DNA of 64,000 nt. It comes from Rhynchospora pubera (Eukaryota; Streptophyta; Magnoliopsida; Poales; Cyperaceae). The notes under the pieces were generated by a model. That model was given only the letters and a program-made list of their open reading frames with translations, was not told where the DNA came from and ran no database searches. Below, one piece after another: positions 46,820 through 59,528 of this stretch; the stretch's first letter is position 1; the number at the start of each line of letters is the position of its first letter. The translations under genes were made by a program, and so were the position numbers. The stretch spans positions 197,013,902-197,077,901 of the forward strand of contig CM051459.1 of NCBI GenBank assembly GCA_028095005.1, in the 5' to 3' direction.

Positions 46820-47092
46820 TTAGGAATAGGAAGAATTTCATATTACTAGACATAAAGTATTGGGAAGTGTATAATTTTATGAAGAGTTAGATTGTTTATA
46901 ATAAATTTTTGTCTAAAAATAAAAAATTCTTTCTTAGGAATTTGGAAAATTTAGAGAATTTCTTATTTCTAGACATAAATTTATTAAAAATGTATAATTT
47001 TGTGAAGAGTTTGAATTGTTTATAATAAATTTATGTCTAAAAATATGAAATTCTCCGAATTTCGATGGAATTCAAACATTCCCAAAACAATT
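46820..47092. mobile_element. MITE related to 2194-2351, with internal duplication
   Basis: GGAATAGGAAGAATTTC at the left and GATGGAATTCAAACATTCCC at the right bracket two tandem half-copies, each carrying TTTATAATAAATTTNTGTCTAAAAAT. The family's usual inner motif is therefore present twice. Borders are approximate. Confidence 0.5.
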
Positions 47093-50090
47093 CCCAAAAC
47101 AATTCCACCAAGAAGTGTTCTGCAATGGAATCAAAGGACCATTACACAAAATGTGAATTTGGGAAATGATGCTGACCATCAATCAAGAGTAAAGTATATT
47201 TTATTTTTATCCCAAATTTTGTTTTGGAAAATGGTGTCTAAAAGCCTAACGGTCAAAAGATTGTCAAGCATACGTATATATATACAGAAGTCGGAGTGAT
47301 GCCTGATAACAAAAAGAGTCGTTGGTCCAATCTGCCCGTACCACGTGGCTTCATCCTGTAGCTTCGATCCTAGACGACTCTAGAAGTACGGTCAAAACCT
47401 CCATCAGCGAGACCGAGGAGTTTGATGTTTAAAACGAGCAGCAAACACCGTTTAAGAACCACTAATTTTCTCTTGTTCGCGTGCTGTCCTTTCATCATGA
47501 CAGCTAGATGGTAACTGAATCCGGGACCACGCCGTTGAATTCACCACTGAACACTCGACACGTGGACTCTGTTCTTGTAGACAATTTCAGGCTTTAGTCG
47601 GATAAGGCTTGTTTTCCGGCGGATAGGTATATCACCACCGTTGATTATGATTTTAACGGTTGATTGAGATGGTGTGAAAAATTCAAGTGGCATCTGGATC
47701 CTGACACGTAGCACATGTTGGCATGGGGACAGTCAGGCCTACCTGTTGTATCATTACCCACCAAGTTTGGTCCGGGCAGCTAATTTTGTATGGCATTAGA
47801 GAGATTTAATAATTTATTGAAAAGTTGTATTGCTTTTGGGTTTCATATTAATTATATTTTATTTGCATTTTCTTTTTGTCTGGCGGTTATGGAAAATATG
47901 AAATTATTGCTTGAATTTATTTTCAATATCTGCATGATCATTTAAGTCTTTGAAATGGGGACCGTTACATATATTCAAATTGTACCAATCAACAAATTAA
48001 ATTTGCAATTAAAATCTTTTGGCCAGATTAGTCTGAACGGATAAGGTGGAATCTCTGGTTGCTTATTTCACATTATATATTGAATTATTTTCATTATCTT
48101 GCATTCAATTTCGTATTAGTGTTGGTCAATTTTGTTTTTAAATTTTCCATGGGAGTTAGGAGTGTATAAATAAATAAATAAACATTGCTTTGTGAGTTAC
48201 CAAGCATGATACCTGTACATGCAACTGCTGAAAATTAGAAAGAACTGTTTTACTGTGGGCCACGGACAAATGAGCCTGGAAAAAGGGAAAGGGACCAGAC
48301 TGTCATAATTGTGGTCCATGAAACCCCCACAAACAAGAATTTTCGCTGACAGACGTTAGTAACAGAACGGTCCTGTTGTCATTTCCTAATTTTTCTAAAG
48401 AAAGATTGGCGGCTTTCTGGTACAAAAAGGGGAGCGCGCGAGCAGTTCTAGCCGTTTAGGTGACGCTGGGGTTGTAAAGGAAAGCAGCCAAGAAGCCATT
48501 GAATGCCAGCCTGACGGCTATTTGCGTCTCCCAACTTGTGTACCCCATCAGACACCTCACGATTAACACAAAGTTTGGTCCCACTCCCACGCATAGCATA
48601 GCAGCATGCACCATTCTATAGTTAACCGCTAAATTACAAGGCTGTGATGATGAGGAGTGTGCTTACTGCTTACTTGGCATCACATGGCCTCGCTGTACCT
48701 GGTCCCACTCAACAAACCATACAGCCCCAATTTTTAAGTTTTTAAATTTTAACCCCAACATTTCTTTTTTATTTTATTTTTTTAGTAGCGCCCAACGGCT
48801 AACATTTCTATTTTTTATTTTTTTGTCATGAAACTATTTGAGAAGGCATCAAGTCGTTTGAGTTATTACGTGTTTAATGCATTAGGGGATATTGCTTGCT
48901 TAATATATCTTTCTCTTTCTACATTTTAAATCCAAACACAAATTATATGCTGTTAGATCACTCCAAAAATTTCTTTCTTTCTTTCCCGCCTTCGTTGCCA
49001 AAAAAAAAAAGAATCTTTCCAAGTAAATAATTTGACGGTAAAGTTAATTTGATTATTTTACGATGCAGATCATGGGTTTAAATGTCTTATATTAAATAAA
49101 TCGACGAGAAATCCACATTATCCAAATCCCAGCTATTCCAAATATATGTTGATCTCAATCTAACGTCCTCAAGTTTTCCGACCCGGTGAAACCGATTGAC
49201 TGACTCGATCCGAACCTTTGCTATCCTTACTACTGGCTTTGTGTTTGCAGGTATTCCCACAAAATATAATATTTCTAACTTGTAAATTTTTCAATGCAAT
49301 TCTAACTAAAAATCGAGAAAAAGAATGACGATGGAGCCCCAATGTTTCTATTGTTTACGTTAGCGTACTCCTACTATTCGTCGGTACGAGATAAAATTGA
49401 AATTTATACGCATAATAAATTAATAACAATTGATTGTATGCAATTCAATCGAATAATATTACTAACTGGCTCATCTCAACAATACGTCCAAGGAAATGCA
49501 GGTTATGCGATTAGCAAATCACTAAAGATTTACCTATAAGTAACTGCACTCATCACTTTCTAAGCCAAGTACGTTATAATAACAGTGTACCAAGTAGGTC
49601 AAATATTTTGAACACCTATCTGCTCACTGCTCAGGACTCGGTTGTCATGACTCGTGACTAAAATTTTGTGGTCAAGAAGTTTTTTCCAGTTAGTTGTCAG
49701 TAAAACCACACTGTAAATTGGGTCCATACACTCTCAGAAGATATGGATTATTTCGATCACAATCACTCTTTGTCTCTCCACAGAACCTTGACTGTAACGC
49801 CGTCATTACCTCTAATCACATCACAGAAAATTAATGACCAAAACAAGAAGACTCTACAATGAACCTAAATAAAGAAACTAGACCACAGTTTTATTATCAT
49901 TAAATTTTTTTCCATGGTATGGATTTGTTACCTTTCTATAATGACATCCAAGTACCCCACATGTTAGTTGTCATTCATATCCTTTCTTTCCTCTTCTTAA
50001 TTTCTTTCTTTCTTTTATAATTTTCACAACATTTCCATATATTAAAAAATTTAAAAAAGATTTTAGCATTTTCTATTAAAGACAGCTCCA
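47093..50090. other. Upstream region of the aquaporin gene
   Basis: About 3 kb without recognised exons. Less AT-rich islands are at 47330-47770 and 48240-48720. ACGT-core motifs lie at 47569 (ACACGTGGAC) and near 47341 (CCACGTGGC), which often mediate ABA or light responses in plants. Whether they act on the aquaporin ~2.7 kb away is unknown. Confidence 0.35.
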
Positions 50091-50229
50091 CCTGGACCCA
50101 CATCTCTGCCTCTCAATAAATTCCCTACCTCCTCTCTTCTCTCACTCCAAAGAGAGAGAGAAAAAAACTAGAAAGAAAGAACAAAAAAGTGAAAAACACT
50201 TCACTCTTTCTACTCAAGTTAAACCAACA
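50091..50229 (+). promoter_or_regulatory. Proximal promoter and leader of the aquaporin
   Basis: A CT-rich stretch (50110-50150) followed by a GA-rich one (50151-50165) precedes the ATG, as in many plant 5' leaders. A weak TATA-like CATATATTAAAAA is near 50035-50047. The exact transcription start cannot be read. Confidence 0.35.
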
Positions 50230-52473
50230 ATGTCTAAGGAGGTGAGCGAGGAGCCTGAGCACCACCATGCACCGGCGAAGGACTACACCGACCCACCACC
50301 GGCGCCGCTCTTCGACGCGGCGGAGCTGAAGCTGTGGTCTTTCTACAGAGCTCTGATCGCTGAGTTTGTTGCAACGCTTCTCTTTTTGTATGTTACAATT
50401 GCGACTGTGATTGGGTACAAGGTGCAATCTCAGGCAGATCAGTGTAGTGGCGTTGGTATTCTTGGTATTGCATGGGCTTTTGGTGGCATGATTTTCATCC
50501 TTGTTTACTGCACCGCTGGCATCTCTGGTAATTTTTTTTGTTGATTATATGTATATACATGGTGCTGTTTTGTCGTAGGTGTAAGTTGTGGTGGTAGTTT
50601 TTCTTGGACTAGTTTTTGGTTGGTATAAAGGAAGGTGGTTCAAGTGTGCTGTGTGCAGAACCAAGTTTGAGAAAGGTTGTCAAAGTCCGGTGTATAGTAA
50701 AACAGTATGAAGTAAAACGCAAGACCTTGGACCCAAGTGCGAGAGTGTTCTTTTTCTTTTTTGGATTGTAAAAAAGAAGGCTCTTGCTTTCGGGCATGTA
50801 ATAGTTTCATAAAACGGTTGGTAGTCAAAACAAATGCTTGAAAAGACCAAAAAAAATTTACAGAATTGGAGCTGGTAATCGATAGAAAATTAACATGTAT
50901 TAAAGGTTTGAAAACAAACATGCCGTGAGAAGAGTGCACAGTAATAATAGATTGAGAAACGAAAACCTCTCAAGTAAAATTGGAAAAGACATGAAAAAAA
51001 AATTAAGAGATTAAATGTTACTGGTGTTTTGTGATTGTAATCATTTGAGCAATTTTCTTCTGTTTTATGGCAGGTGGCCACATCAACCCCGCTGTGACGT
51101 TCGGTCTCTTCCTCGCTCGCAAGGTCTCTTTGGTTCGTGCAGTCCTCTACATTGTTGCACAATGCCTTGGTGGCATTGTTGGTGTCGGCATTGTCAAGGG
51201 GATCATGAAGCACCCTTACAACTCTCTTGGCGGTGGTGCAAATGAGGTTCAACCAGGCTACTCAAAGGGTACCGCTCTTGGTGCTGAGATAATCGGTACC
51301 TTTGTTCTTGTTTACACTGTTTTCTCTGCCACAGACCCTAAACGCAGCGCCCGCGACTCCCATGTCCCGGTTTGTACCACTTTTCTTTCTTCCTTTTTTT
51401 TTTTGTTATTGTAGAAAGCATTTTTAATAGTTCTTTGCTCTGTTTCTACTTTTAGGTAAAATTTTTTGGAATTCATAATGTTTTATCCTGTCTGTATTAT
51501 GGTCATGGAAACTTAGGTTATTGCACTCTAGTCACTAGGTTTTAATGTTTATCCAAATTAAACCACGTCCTTCATTCTAGATTCAAACTATACACAAAAA
51601 TATAAACTAATTGTTCGAGGAACTATCTTCTAAATTTCTTGTTTGCTTGTATTATAGTTGAACAAGTTGATTGATTTATTAGTTAAAGTGAAAACTGAAA
51701 ACTATTATAAAATATAGTGGTTACAATTAGTTAGATAAATTAAAGCTGAGTGATCTAGAAATAATAAATTTCGGATTCCCCTGTAAAATATTTCCAAAAG
51801 TCAGGATTAATAGAACAAAAAAGAACCCTCTAGGATATTCTTAAAATGAAGGTGATCCCTGCAACATGACCTACTTTTGGATAAAGGAAAGGGAGCTTTC
51901 AAGAGGATAATGTTAGAAAAATGCTCTTATCCAAGTAGGTAGAACTTTAATATTCATTTCTAATTAGGATTTTGCTGTTGAAGAAAAGTTTTGGATCCTT
52001 GCTTTTGAAAGAGAAACAAACAGTTCATTGACACTTAACAGTCAACACAGATAAACTTAGGAATTACTACCTTTAACCTATGTAAAGCACCTTTAACCTA
52101 GCTTTGTTTTTGGGTTCTTTGATTTCTAGGTGCTTGCTCCTCTTCCAATTGGATTTGCTGTTTTCATGGTGCACTTGGCTACCATCCCCATTACTGGCAC
52201 CAGCATTAACCCTGCTCGTAGCTTGGGTGCTGCTGTTATCTACAACCAAAGCAAAGCTTGGGACGATCATGTTAGTAATTTAAACACATTTGTTTAACCT
52301 TTTGAGATAATGTTTGGATAAAATTTTCACACATTCATGTTCTGTCCATACAGTGGATCTTCTGGGTTGGTCCCTTGGTCGGAGCTCTAGCTGCTGCCGC
52401 TTACCACCAATACATTCTTCGTGCGGCCGCTATAAAGGCACTCGGTTCGTTCAGAAGCAATCCAAACAACTAA
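50230..52473 (+). CDS. PIP2: PIP2-type aquaporin (4 exons)
   Basis: Plasma-membrane intrinsic protein that conducts water (and, in some members, H2O2). Exons 50230-50527, 51074-51369, 52130-52270 and 52354-52473 have GT..AG introns and give 284 residues. Six membrane helices are expected. NPA boxes are at N104-A106 (GGHINPAVTF) and N225-A227 (GTSINPARS). Selectivity-filter residues F84, H213, T222 and R228 are the water-selective PIP set. Gating features: Ser118 in loop B (RKVSL), His196 in loop D (RSARDSHVP), and C-terminal Ser277 and Ser280 in SFRSN. Cys72 in loop A is the conserved intersubunit cysteine. The MSKEVSEE start and ALGSFRSN end place it in the PIP2;7/2;8-like group. S223 replaces the usual Gly before INPARS. 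All motifs are intact, and the intron positions are those usual for PIPs. Confidence 0.96.
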
Positions 52474-53160
52474 GTGCTAATTGTCCATTGAAGATAAAGG
52501 AAAGGGGCCTGTTTCTCTCTTTTGTATGGTTGTGTGTAATTGACAGAAGTTTGAGAGAGGAAGAGGAGCTTTCATGGTCGGTTTGGCTTCAATTTCTACA
52601 ATCTCTTTCCATCACTTTCTTCTCTTTTTCTTGTGTAGTTGTGTACCTCTACTGCTAGCTTCCCATTGTCTTGTGTACTGTAAGAAGGTTTTGTGTCTCC
52701 ATTTGTTTGATTTTTAATTAAATTATTATGGGAATATTGTGCACTGTGAACAGATATTCGGTAGCTTTGTCTTTCTTCTTCTGAGTTTTTCATTACTCTT
52801 AGTGCTTTCATTTTTAATTAATTAATTTAATTAATTAAATTAAGTAGTACGGTCCTGCTGACAAAGCGAGTCAATTATTGGATCCATTAAAATAGTGTTT
52901 CAATTATTAGGCATGTCAGAATGCTTATCCAGAAGACCAGAACATTCCTTGATTCCATCTTTTTCTGGCTTCCAACATATTTTAACCAAATATTAATTCT
53001 ACCTAACCTAATCTTCTTATCTTAACTAAAGCAGCCACTTTGGGTAAATTTCTATTATAAGATTATTTAACATCCCAGTCTACAGATGGGTTTATGGTTA
53101 TTGGAAAACTATTTTCTAAAACAAAGCTGAGCTGCTTTGATTGGAATTTTCTGGACTATG
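52474..53160. other. Aquaporin 3' region and intergenic DNA
   Basis: The 3' untranslated region starts at 52474; a T-rich stretch with TTTTTAATTAAATTATTATG near 52710 may contain the polyadenylation region. A palindromic AATTAATTAATTTAATTAAT run lies at 52815-52840. No further exon. Confidence 0.4.
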
Positions 53161-54364
53161 CGCAAGTAACACAAACCAAATCATGTGTCGTGCGGCACCG
53201 TGCAGCGCATAAATTCAGACCGTCCAGATTAAATTCAATAGATGAGGGAGGGATTCTAACAGAAACCAAGTAACAGGGAAGACACTGTGAGGTGGTTAAT
53301 TGCTGAATTATTGTTGGTGCAAGGACAAAAGGACAGACATGTGAGAAGAGGTTTTCCTACGGAGCTGATATGGGACATCCGAGATATTTGACGTCCCGGA
53401 CATCTCACGCGTCTCCTGGCCCAAAAGATAGTAGAGCTGGCCCAAACGATCGCGCCCTGCGATTTCGGCGTGTTATGCACAGACCACGCGACCTGGTCCA
53501 AAATATAAATGATTTTGGGATGCTGACGTCACTTAAAAATCAGGAGTATCTAAATTGGTGTAAAGAATTATATAAATGTGAACGTACATACTTTTTCATA
53601 CGGAAGTATATAATTTTTTATAAAAACGTTCAAATAAGCATTCAATATATAAATTTTAAAATAAGAATAATCCTATAAAATTGAAATATTAAGAGAGTAA
53701 ATAATTCTACGCATGGGAGTATATACATCTACATATGGAATACAGAATTAACATTTAAAAGCAGACAAAAAATGTACAAATAAGAATTGAAAATATTAAG
53801 TATATACTTCTTCTGAGAGGAGTACATATTTTTCCATACGGGATTATATAATTTTTGGTCAAAACGTTCAAATAAGCATTCAATATTTCAATTTGAAATA
53901 AGAATAATCAAATAAAAATTGAAATATTAAGGAAGTAAATACTTCTTCGTAAGAGAGTATATACTTCTACATATTGAATACCAAATTAGCATTTAATAAG
54001 CAGACAAATTGTGCAAATAAGAATTCAATACAATAACAGAGTATACAATTTTTAAAAAGGGAGTATAAACTTTTCATCCAACCATGTTCAAATAAGAGTT
54101 ATTCCCCAAACGAAATTCACTCAACAAAAAACAAACAGCACCAACTAAGTTATACTCAACGACCAAGTTTTGTAATCTTCTCAGTCAACCACCAAGTTCA
54201 GCTTTCTTCGTCAAGATCAAAGAGAACACACTCACTTGCAGATCTACTAAATTTCGTCTTCACCTCATTGATAGGATCTAGTAGTAGCCGGTAAGCAACA
54301 ACACGTTTATCATCACTGACATTAATCTGCAAAATATAGAATTGTCCAATGTTAGAACAAACAC

Positions 54365-55380
54365 AACTGCCAGGCTCTTGATATGTACTCCGTTGTTAGA
54401 TATTATTTACTCCCTTATCATATGATTTGTACTCCTTTAAGCCTATGCTAAAATACCAAACACACCTGCTAGGTTCTTGATATGTACTCCCTGTTAGATA
54501 TTATTTACTCCCTTATCCTATATTTTGTACTCCTTTAAGATTATGCTAAAATACCAAATACACCTGTCAAGTTCTTGATATGTACTCCCTTGTTAGATAT
54601 TATTTACTCCATTATCCTATATTTTGTACTCTTTTAAGCCTATATTAAAACAACAAACAAACAACAAAGCTTCTTGATATGTACTCCCTTATTAGATATT
54701 ATTTACTCCCTTATCCTATGTTCTGTACTCCTTTAAACCTATGCTAAAATATCAAACACACCTGCTAGGTTCTTGATATGTACTCCCTTGTTAGATATTA
54801 TTTACTCTCTTATGCTATATTTTGTACTCCTTTAAGATTATGCTAAAATATCAAACACACCTGTCAGGTTCTTGATTATATACTCCCTTGTTAGATATTA
54901 TTTACTCCCTTATCTTATATTTTGTACTCCTTTAAGATTATGCTAAAATATCAAACACACCTGTCAGGTTCTTGATTATGTACTCCCTTGTTAAATATTA
55001 TTTACTCCCTTATCTTATATTTTGTACTCCTTTAAGATTATGCTAAAATACCAAACACACCTGCCAGGTTCTTAATATGTACTCCCTTGTTAGATATTAT
55101 TTACTCATTTATCATATATTTTGTACTCCTTTAAGCCTATATTAGAACAACAAACAAACAACAAAGCTTCTTGATATGTACTCTCTTGTTAGATATTATT
55201 TACTCCCTTGTTAAATATTATTTACTCCCTTATTCTATGTTTTGTACTCCTTTAAGCATATGCTAAAATACCAAATTCACCTGTCAAGTTCTTGATATGT
55301 ACTCCCTTGTTAGATATTATTTACTCCCTTATCTTATATTTTGTACTCCTTTAAGCCTATACTAAAACAACAAACAAAAC
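54365..55380. repeat. Tandem array, 10 copies of ~99 bp
   Basis: The unit contains TTCTTGATATGTACTCCC, TTAGATATTATTTACTCCC and TTTGTACTCCTTTAAG. Copies start near 54375, 54474, 54572, 54671, 54770, 54869, 54969, 55069, 55168 and 55289; the ninth is longer by a ~22-bp internal duplication. Copies are highly similar. Two variants, ending ACCAAACACACCTG or AACAACAAACAAACAAC, alternate irregularly, which suggests expansion in blocks. Confidence 0.9.
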
Positions 55381-55399
55381 ACTTAAAGGAGTAGAAAAA

Positions 55400-55860
55400 T
55401 TCAAAATTAATCTGATAATCAGAATAGACATTTAAATACTCTCTTATATGTAAATAAATTCTCCCTTATATATAAATAAAGGATCAAAATTGACCTGATA
55501 ATCCCATATCAACTAAAAAATGCAAAACACCTGCAAGATAAATAAAGAAAGTAATTTTTATTAGTGCTCCCTCCAACTTATTTATTTACTCCCTCAGGAT
55601 TATTTATTTACTTCTCAGTAAATGACATCAAAGCATTCGGTATTATTTATATAGACAATTATCTTAGATAGATACACCCATAGATATAATTAATTACTCC
55701 CTGACACAATATATTTACTCGTTGTACAATATATTTACTCTCTTGCACAATATATCCATAAAAGAAACAATATATTTACTCCTCTGACACAATATTTTTA
55801 CTCCCTTCAACCACTAGGGTATAGCTCAATACAAATCACTAATTTAATAGTTCTTATATG
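55400..55860. repeat. Degenerate TTTACTCCCT-word region
   Basis: After the 99-bp array the words TATTTACTCCCT and ACACAATATATTTACTC recur irregularly. This looks like decayed array sequence. Confidence 0.5.
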
Positions 55861-56700
55861 TTCAATCACTGATTCAAGCTCAACTCAAACTCAATTCAAT
55901 ACAATGTGATATGATGAATTGTGCAATTTAGGTTTGCATTAATGTAATAAGTATAATTGAATTCAAACGATTGTAAAATCTAGTTCTGAATTTGAATAAT
56001 GTTAAATTGCGCATCTCAATAGTTAAAATAAAATTTAGAACATATAACAATAATTAAACAAAATTGACATCAATTAAGACAAATACCTTGAATATGAAGA
56101 AGATCGATAGCAATGGTATTTGAATTAGCGATCTCGCTAACGTCACCACTCCGATGAAGACCGATCAAACAACAAAGTTAAGAAAAACGATCAAATAGCA
56201 CATACGACCATGGCGAGAAACTCGATTGCTTCAGATTTGAGAAGGAGAGAGAGTACCTTAGCAATATCTTCTCAAATCTTAACTGAGCAAACCTATCTTC
56301 GTTGCGAGGAAGGAGGCGGCGCCTACTTCGTCGTCGGCGACTCTGACAAAAATTTATCTTCCTCACGATGGAGGTCCATCGCTGCCATGGCAAAGCCAAG
56401 AGAATAAAGAGGTCAGATCTAGAAGGAGAGAGAGGTTTGGTCTGATAACGTGTGAGATCCAGCAGAGAGAGAAAGAGCGCACTGGCTCTGTAGAGAGAGA
56501 AAGAACGCACTAGCTCGTTGAAAGAGAAAGATCTGATGGGAGTAGATGAATTTACGGAAAAATTTGAGAGATATTTAATTGTCTCACGTGAGATGCACGT
56601 GACTATGAAAAATTAATGGGCTTCAGCCCGTAAGGATGGCAGGATGGCACATCCTTAGGATGTTACATAGTATATCCGGTTTTCCTAGAGTTTAAAGTAC

Positions 56701-57378
56701 AAAAAAAACAAGCCTTTTTGTTCACTGTTTCTTATTGTGTGCGGGTGTGATTTTTTTTGTGTGGCACAAGTTTTTCCGGTGTTCGGCTCATTGATAGTGC
56801 ACCGATTTCAATCTCATGTAGTTCTTACTTCTCGTGCTATCTCGTGATTTGTGCTGTCTCGTAAATTGTGTGATGTTGGAACCCCTTGGAATGCGGAAAA
56901 AAATTGTCCTTCAAAATCTAACTTTATCGGTCAACTAATTTTGACACGGCTATAAATCACAAATTATGTTTAAAGACAAACTTTTTGTTAGATTAACAAT
57001 AAAAAAAAATGTTTCTTGGAAACTAAATCACCAGTCTCGTCTCATAATACAGTCATTTTATCAATTGACGATTCCTTGAAAGGAGATTGCTAGCCAACAA
57101 TTGATTCCTTAAATTTCAACCATATACAATGTATTTCAAAATTTGAATATAGACTGGAATCACTGTTTCTAAAACAACGGTCTCATTGGTTTTCACTTTT
57201 CAATTTAGGGTTGTATTTTCAAACTTTTGTACTTTTGTAATAACATCACCAACATAAATTTTCGTCTTTCAATAAAAAAGAAAAAGAACAAAATTTTGTT
57301 TCCGCGAAGAATCTGTATTGTCAAACATATAAAATTTGTCTGAATACGGAAACTTTTCCTTGAATTACTCGAGTAAAC

Positions 57379-57422
<44 letters not shown>

Positions 57423-58388
57423 CAGTGAGGACTGAGCAGTGAGAGTGAATAGTGTGGGTTGGGTTAGGTACGGGGCCTAGATGCTTCGTCTGGTCCTTTC
57501 ACCATCACATGCGATTTTATAGTGTGACCACTGACAGACTAAGCCATGCCCATTTTTCGCTGGATTCAAAAGCTGCTTGCTTACTCTTTTTCTTTCCCCA
57601 ATTCTAACCCAACCCCACTTCATGATGCTGAAAGATACTTTAACCACCTTTGTAAAAAGGAGAAAGAAACCATGGTTAAAGTGCGCTTGCTTATCTTCAA
57701 ATTTGTTAACCAGGTAAGTCTAATCTCTTCAGGTCAGTTAGGTACATTTTTTCATTAGTTGATCTATAATTAGTATATACTAATTTGGACTTCCGAAATA
57801 GTCGCTAATATAATTTTTAACTAAAATGGTAACATAATTGCTAAACGAAATTATTATTTATTTGTCAATATCTTTACTACTTATAAAAGCACCAGTTCAA
57901 AGGTCTATCCAAGATTTGAACCGAAAGGAGCAAACAATTGTTTACCCAATGCAATATGGACCGTCTATTTTTATGATTTGATCAGATCAATGATGTAGAT
58001 TTATCTATGAAATTAAAGGTTTAAACCTTTAGTTTAGACCTGTTAACTTTCGCTGTCGGACGGAATTGCGCTGGGATTTTACGATAGAAATCGGTCTTCG
58101 ATTCTCGCCTCCAGCAATTTTTTTCGTTTCATTAAAGGGTGTTCCATTCCTCCGTCGTGGCCAGAAATGGAAAGATGAGCCGCTAGGGTTTTAATTCTCC
58201 TTGCCCTCTCCTCTCTCTCTCTTCCTCCCTGCCTCTCCTTACGGCGCCGTTGACAAGTACAAATCAAACGTGGTGCAGTACCAAGACGCGGTGCTCAGCG
58301 TTAGAAGGAAGTGAGCATAGGGACGCATCTCTCTCTCCTCCTATGCCCGAAGAAAACCTAGGTTCGCTGACGCACCTCACCTCTGCCT
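56701..58388. other. Intergenic before the GLR fragment
   Basis: No supported gene. An (AG)n microsatellite is at about 57385-57419. A short frame at 57546-57712 ends at a GTAAGT donor-like site but has no recognisable content. 58050-58380 is a higher-GC, CT-rich leader-like stretch containing GCCGCTAGGGTTTTAATTC, a common type of plant 5' leader, without a gene attached. Confidence 0.4.
57385..57419. repeat. (AG)n microsatellite
   Basis: About 17 AG units in a row. Confidence 0.95.
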
Positions 58389-58395
58389 GTGGTAG

Positions 58396-59528
58396 AGCCT
58401 GAAAAATTGTACGATAAACCAAAAAACTTCTCTTTGGAACAAAAGTTGTACCCTGTAATTTGGCCTGGTGGTAGGGTAGAAAGACCGCGTGGATGGGTTT
58501 TTCCAAATAATGGTGAGCTGAGGGTTGGTGTACCAGATCGGGTTAGTTTTCAGCAGTTTGTCTCATATGATGAAGATACCAATACATTCAAGGGATTTTG
58601 TGTGGATGTGTTTCTCAAGGCTGTTGAATTGCTTCCATACCCAGTACCATACCGATTTGTGCCATTTGGAGATCATAAGAAGAATCCTAATTATACAGAT
58701 CTTTGCAACAAAGTTGGAACAAGTGTAAGCTCAATATATTTCCTTTTTCTGAGTGGGTTTCTTTTTCATCATATTTACCTTCAGTCTCATGTTCAGGTAG
58801 AATTTTGGAACTCAAATTTCTTGACTTGGGGCCAACAATTTTTAGGGCATTTCCAAATAATACATCACTGCTGGTTTAGTATGCCAGAAAAGATATATTT
58901 CCTACATAATCTTTTAAAGCTGTGAAAAGTTATATTTTACAAACTATTGCCAATATTGCACTGAATCTTTCTTGCCCATTTTGATTATACAAGCTTAAAC
59001 TCGAGTAAATAAATTGATTGCATGATATGCAGCAATTGACTGAATTATGTTACAGTTCTTTGATGCAGCAGTAAGTGATATAGTAATTACCATGAACCGG
59101 ACCAAGGTTGTGGATTTCACACAACCATATATAGATTCAGGTTTGGTAGTTGTGGCTCCAGTAAAAAGGCAGAAGTCCAACGCCTGGGCTTTCTTGCAAC
59201 CATTCACTCTAGAGATGTGGTGTGTCATCGGCGGATTTTTTGTAGTTGTTGGTATTGTTGTATGGATTTTGGAGCATAGGTTTAATGAAGACTTTCGTGG
59301 GCCTCCTAAGAAGCAAGTTGCCACCATTTGCTGGTATTTTTATTATTCTTTGTTTATTAATCAAGCAGAAAGGACTAAGAAAAATCATGAAATAAGCAAT
59401 ACAAATTTTACTTCATAATCTATTATGTATTCTTTACTTTCAACTTAAGACTAGACTAATATTTTCATTTTCGTTTTTCTTTTGGATGAACTACAGGTTC
59501 AGCTTCTCAACATTGTTTTTTGCACACA
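58396..59528 (+). pseudogene. GLR: Glutamate receptor-like (GLR) fragment, both ends missing
   Basis: Plant GLRs are amino-acid-gated cation channels of the plasma membrane. Three plus-strand exons fit in phase. 58396-58724: LYPVIWPGG, PRGWVFPNNG and LRVGVPDRVSF, then FKGFCVDVFLKAVELLPYPV, the ligand-binding S1 lobe. 59056-59333: FFDAAVSDIVITMNRTKVVD, then YIDSGLVVVAPVK and membrane helix M1 (MWCVIGGFFVVVGIVVWILE). 59497-59528: FSFSTLFFAH of the pore loop. The amino-terminal LIVBP-like domain, M3 with its SYTA motif, the S2 lobe and M4 are absent here and no start codon precedes the S1 exon. Coding sequence and splice sites of these exons look undamaged, so the truncation is young or this is a moved fragment. 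It cannot form a channel. Confidence 0.85.

Larger units (their letters stand above)
53360..56700. repeat. Repeat-rich block, possible large non-autonomous element
   Basis: The block opens with GGGACATCCGAGATATTTGA and closes near GGATGGCACATCCTTAGGAT, which could be decayed inverted ends. It contains a ~235-bp direct repeat (53582-53819 and 53820-54045, with AAAACGTTCAAATAAGCATT), the 99-bp array at 54365-55380, and a higher-GC segment at 56090-56540 with ACC/GA-rich words. Open frames on both strands in that segment match nothing I know. No transposase or helicase motif was seen. Confidence 0.4.

Noticed and set aside
50125..50427. 100-residue frame antisense to aquaporin exon 1
   Set aside because: Shadow of a GC-richer coding exon; no motif and no splice or promoter support.
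54365..55380. CRISPR-like repeat array
   Set aside because: The organism is a plant, the repeats are contiguous ~99-bp units without unique spacers, and there are no cas genes.
56178..56510. Minus-strand 110-residue frame in a higher-GC patch
   Set aside because: Overlaps a plus-strand frame of similar quality, Arg/Ser-rich without motif; kept only as part of the repeat block.
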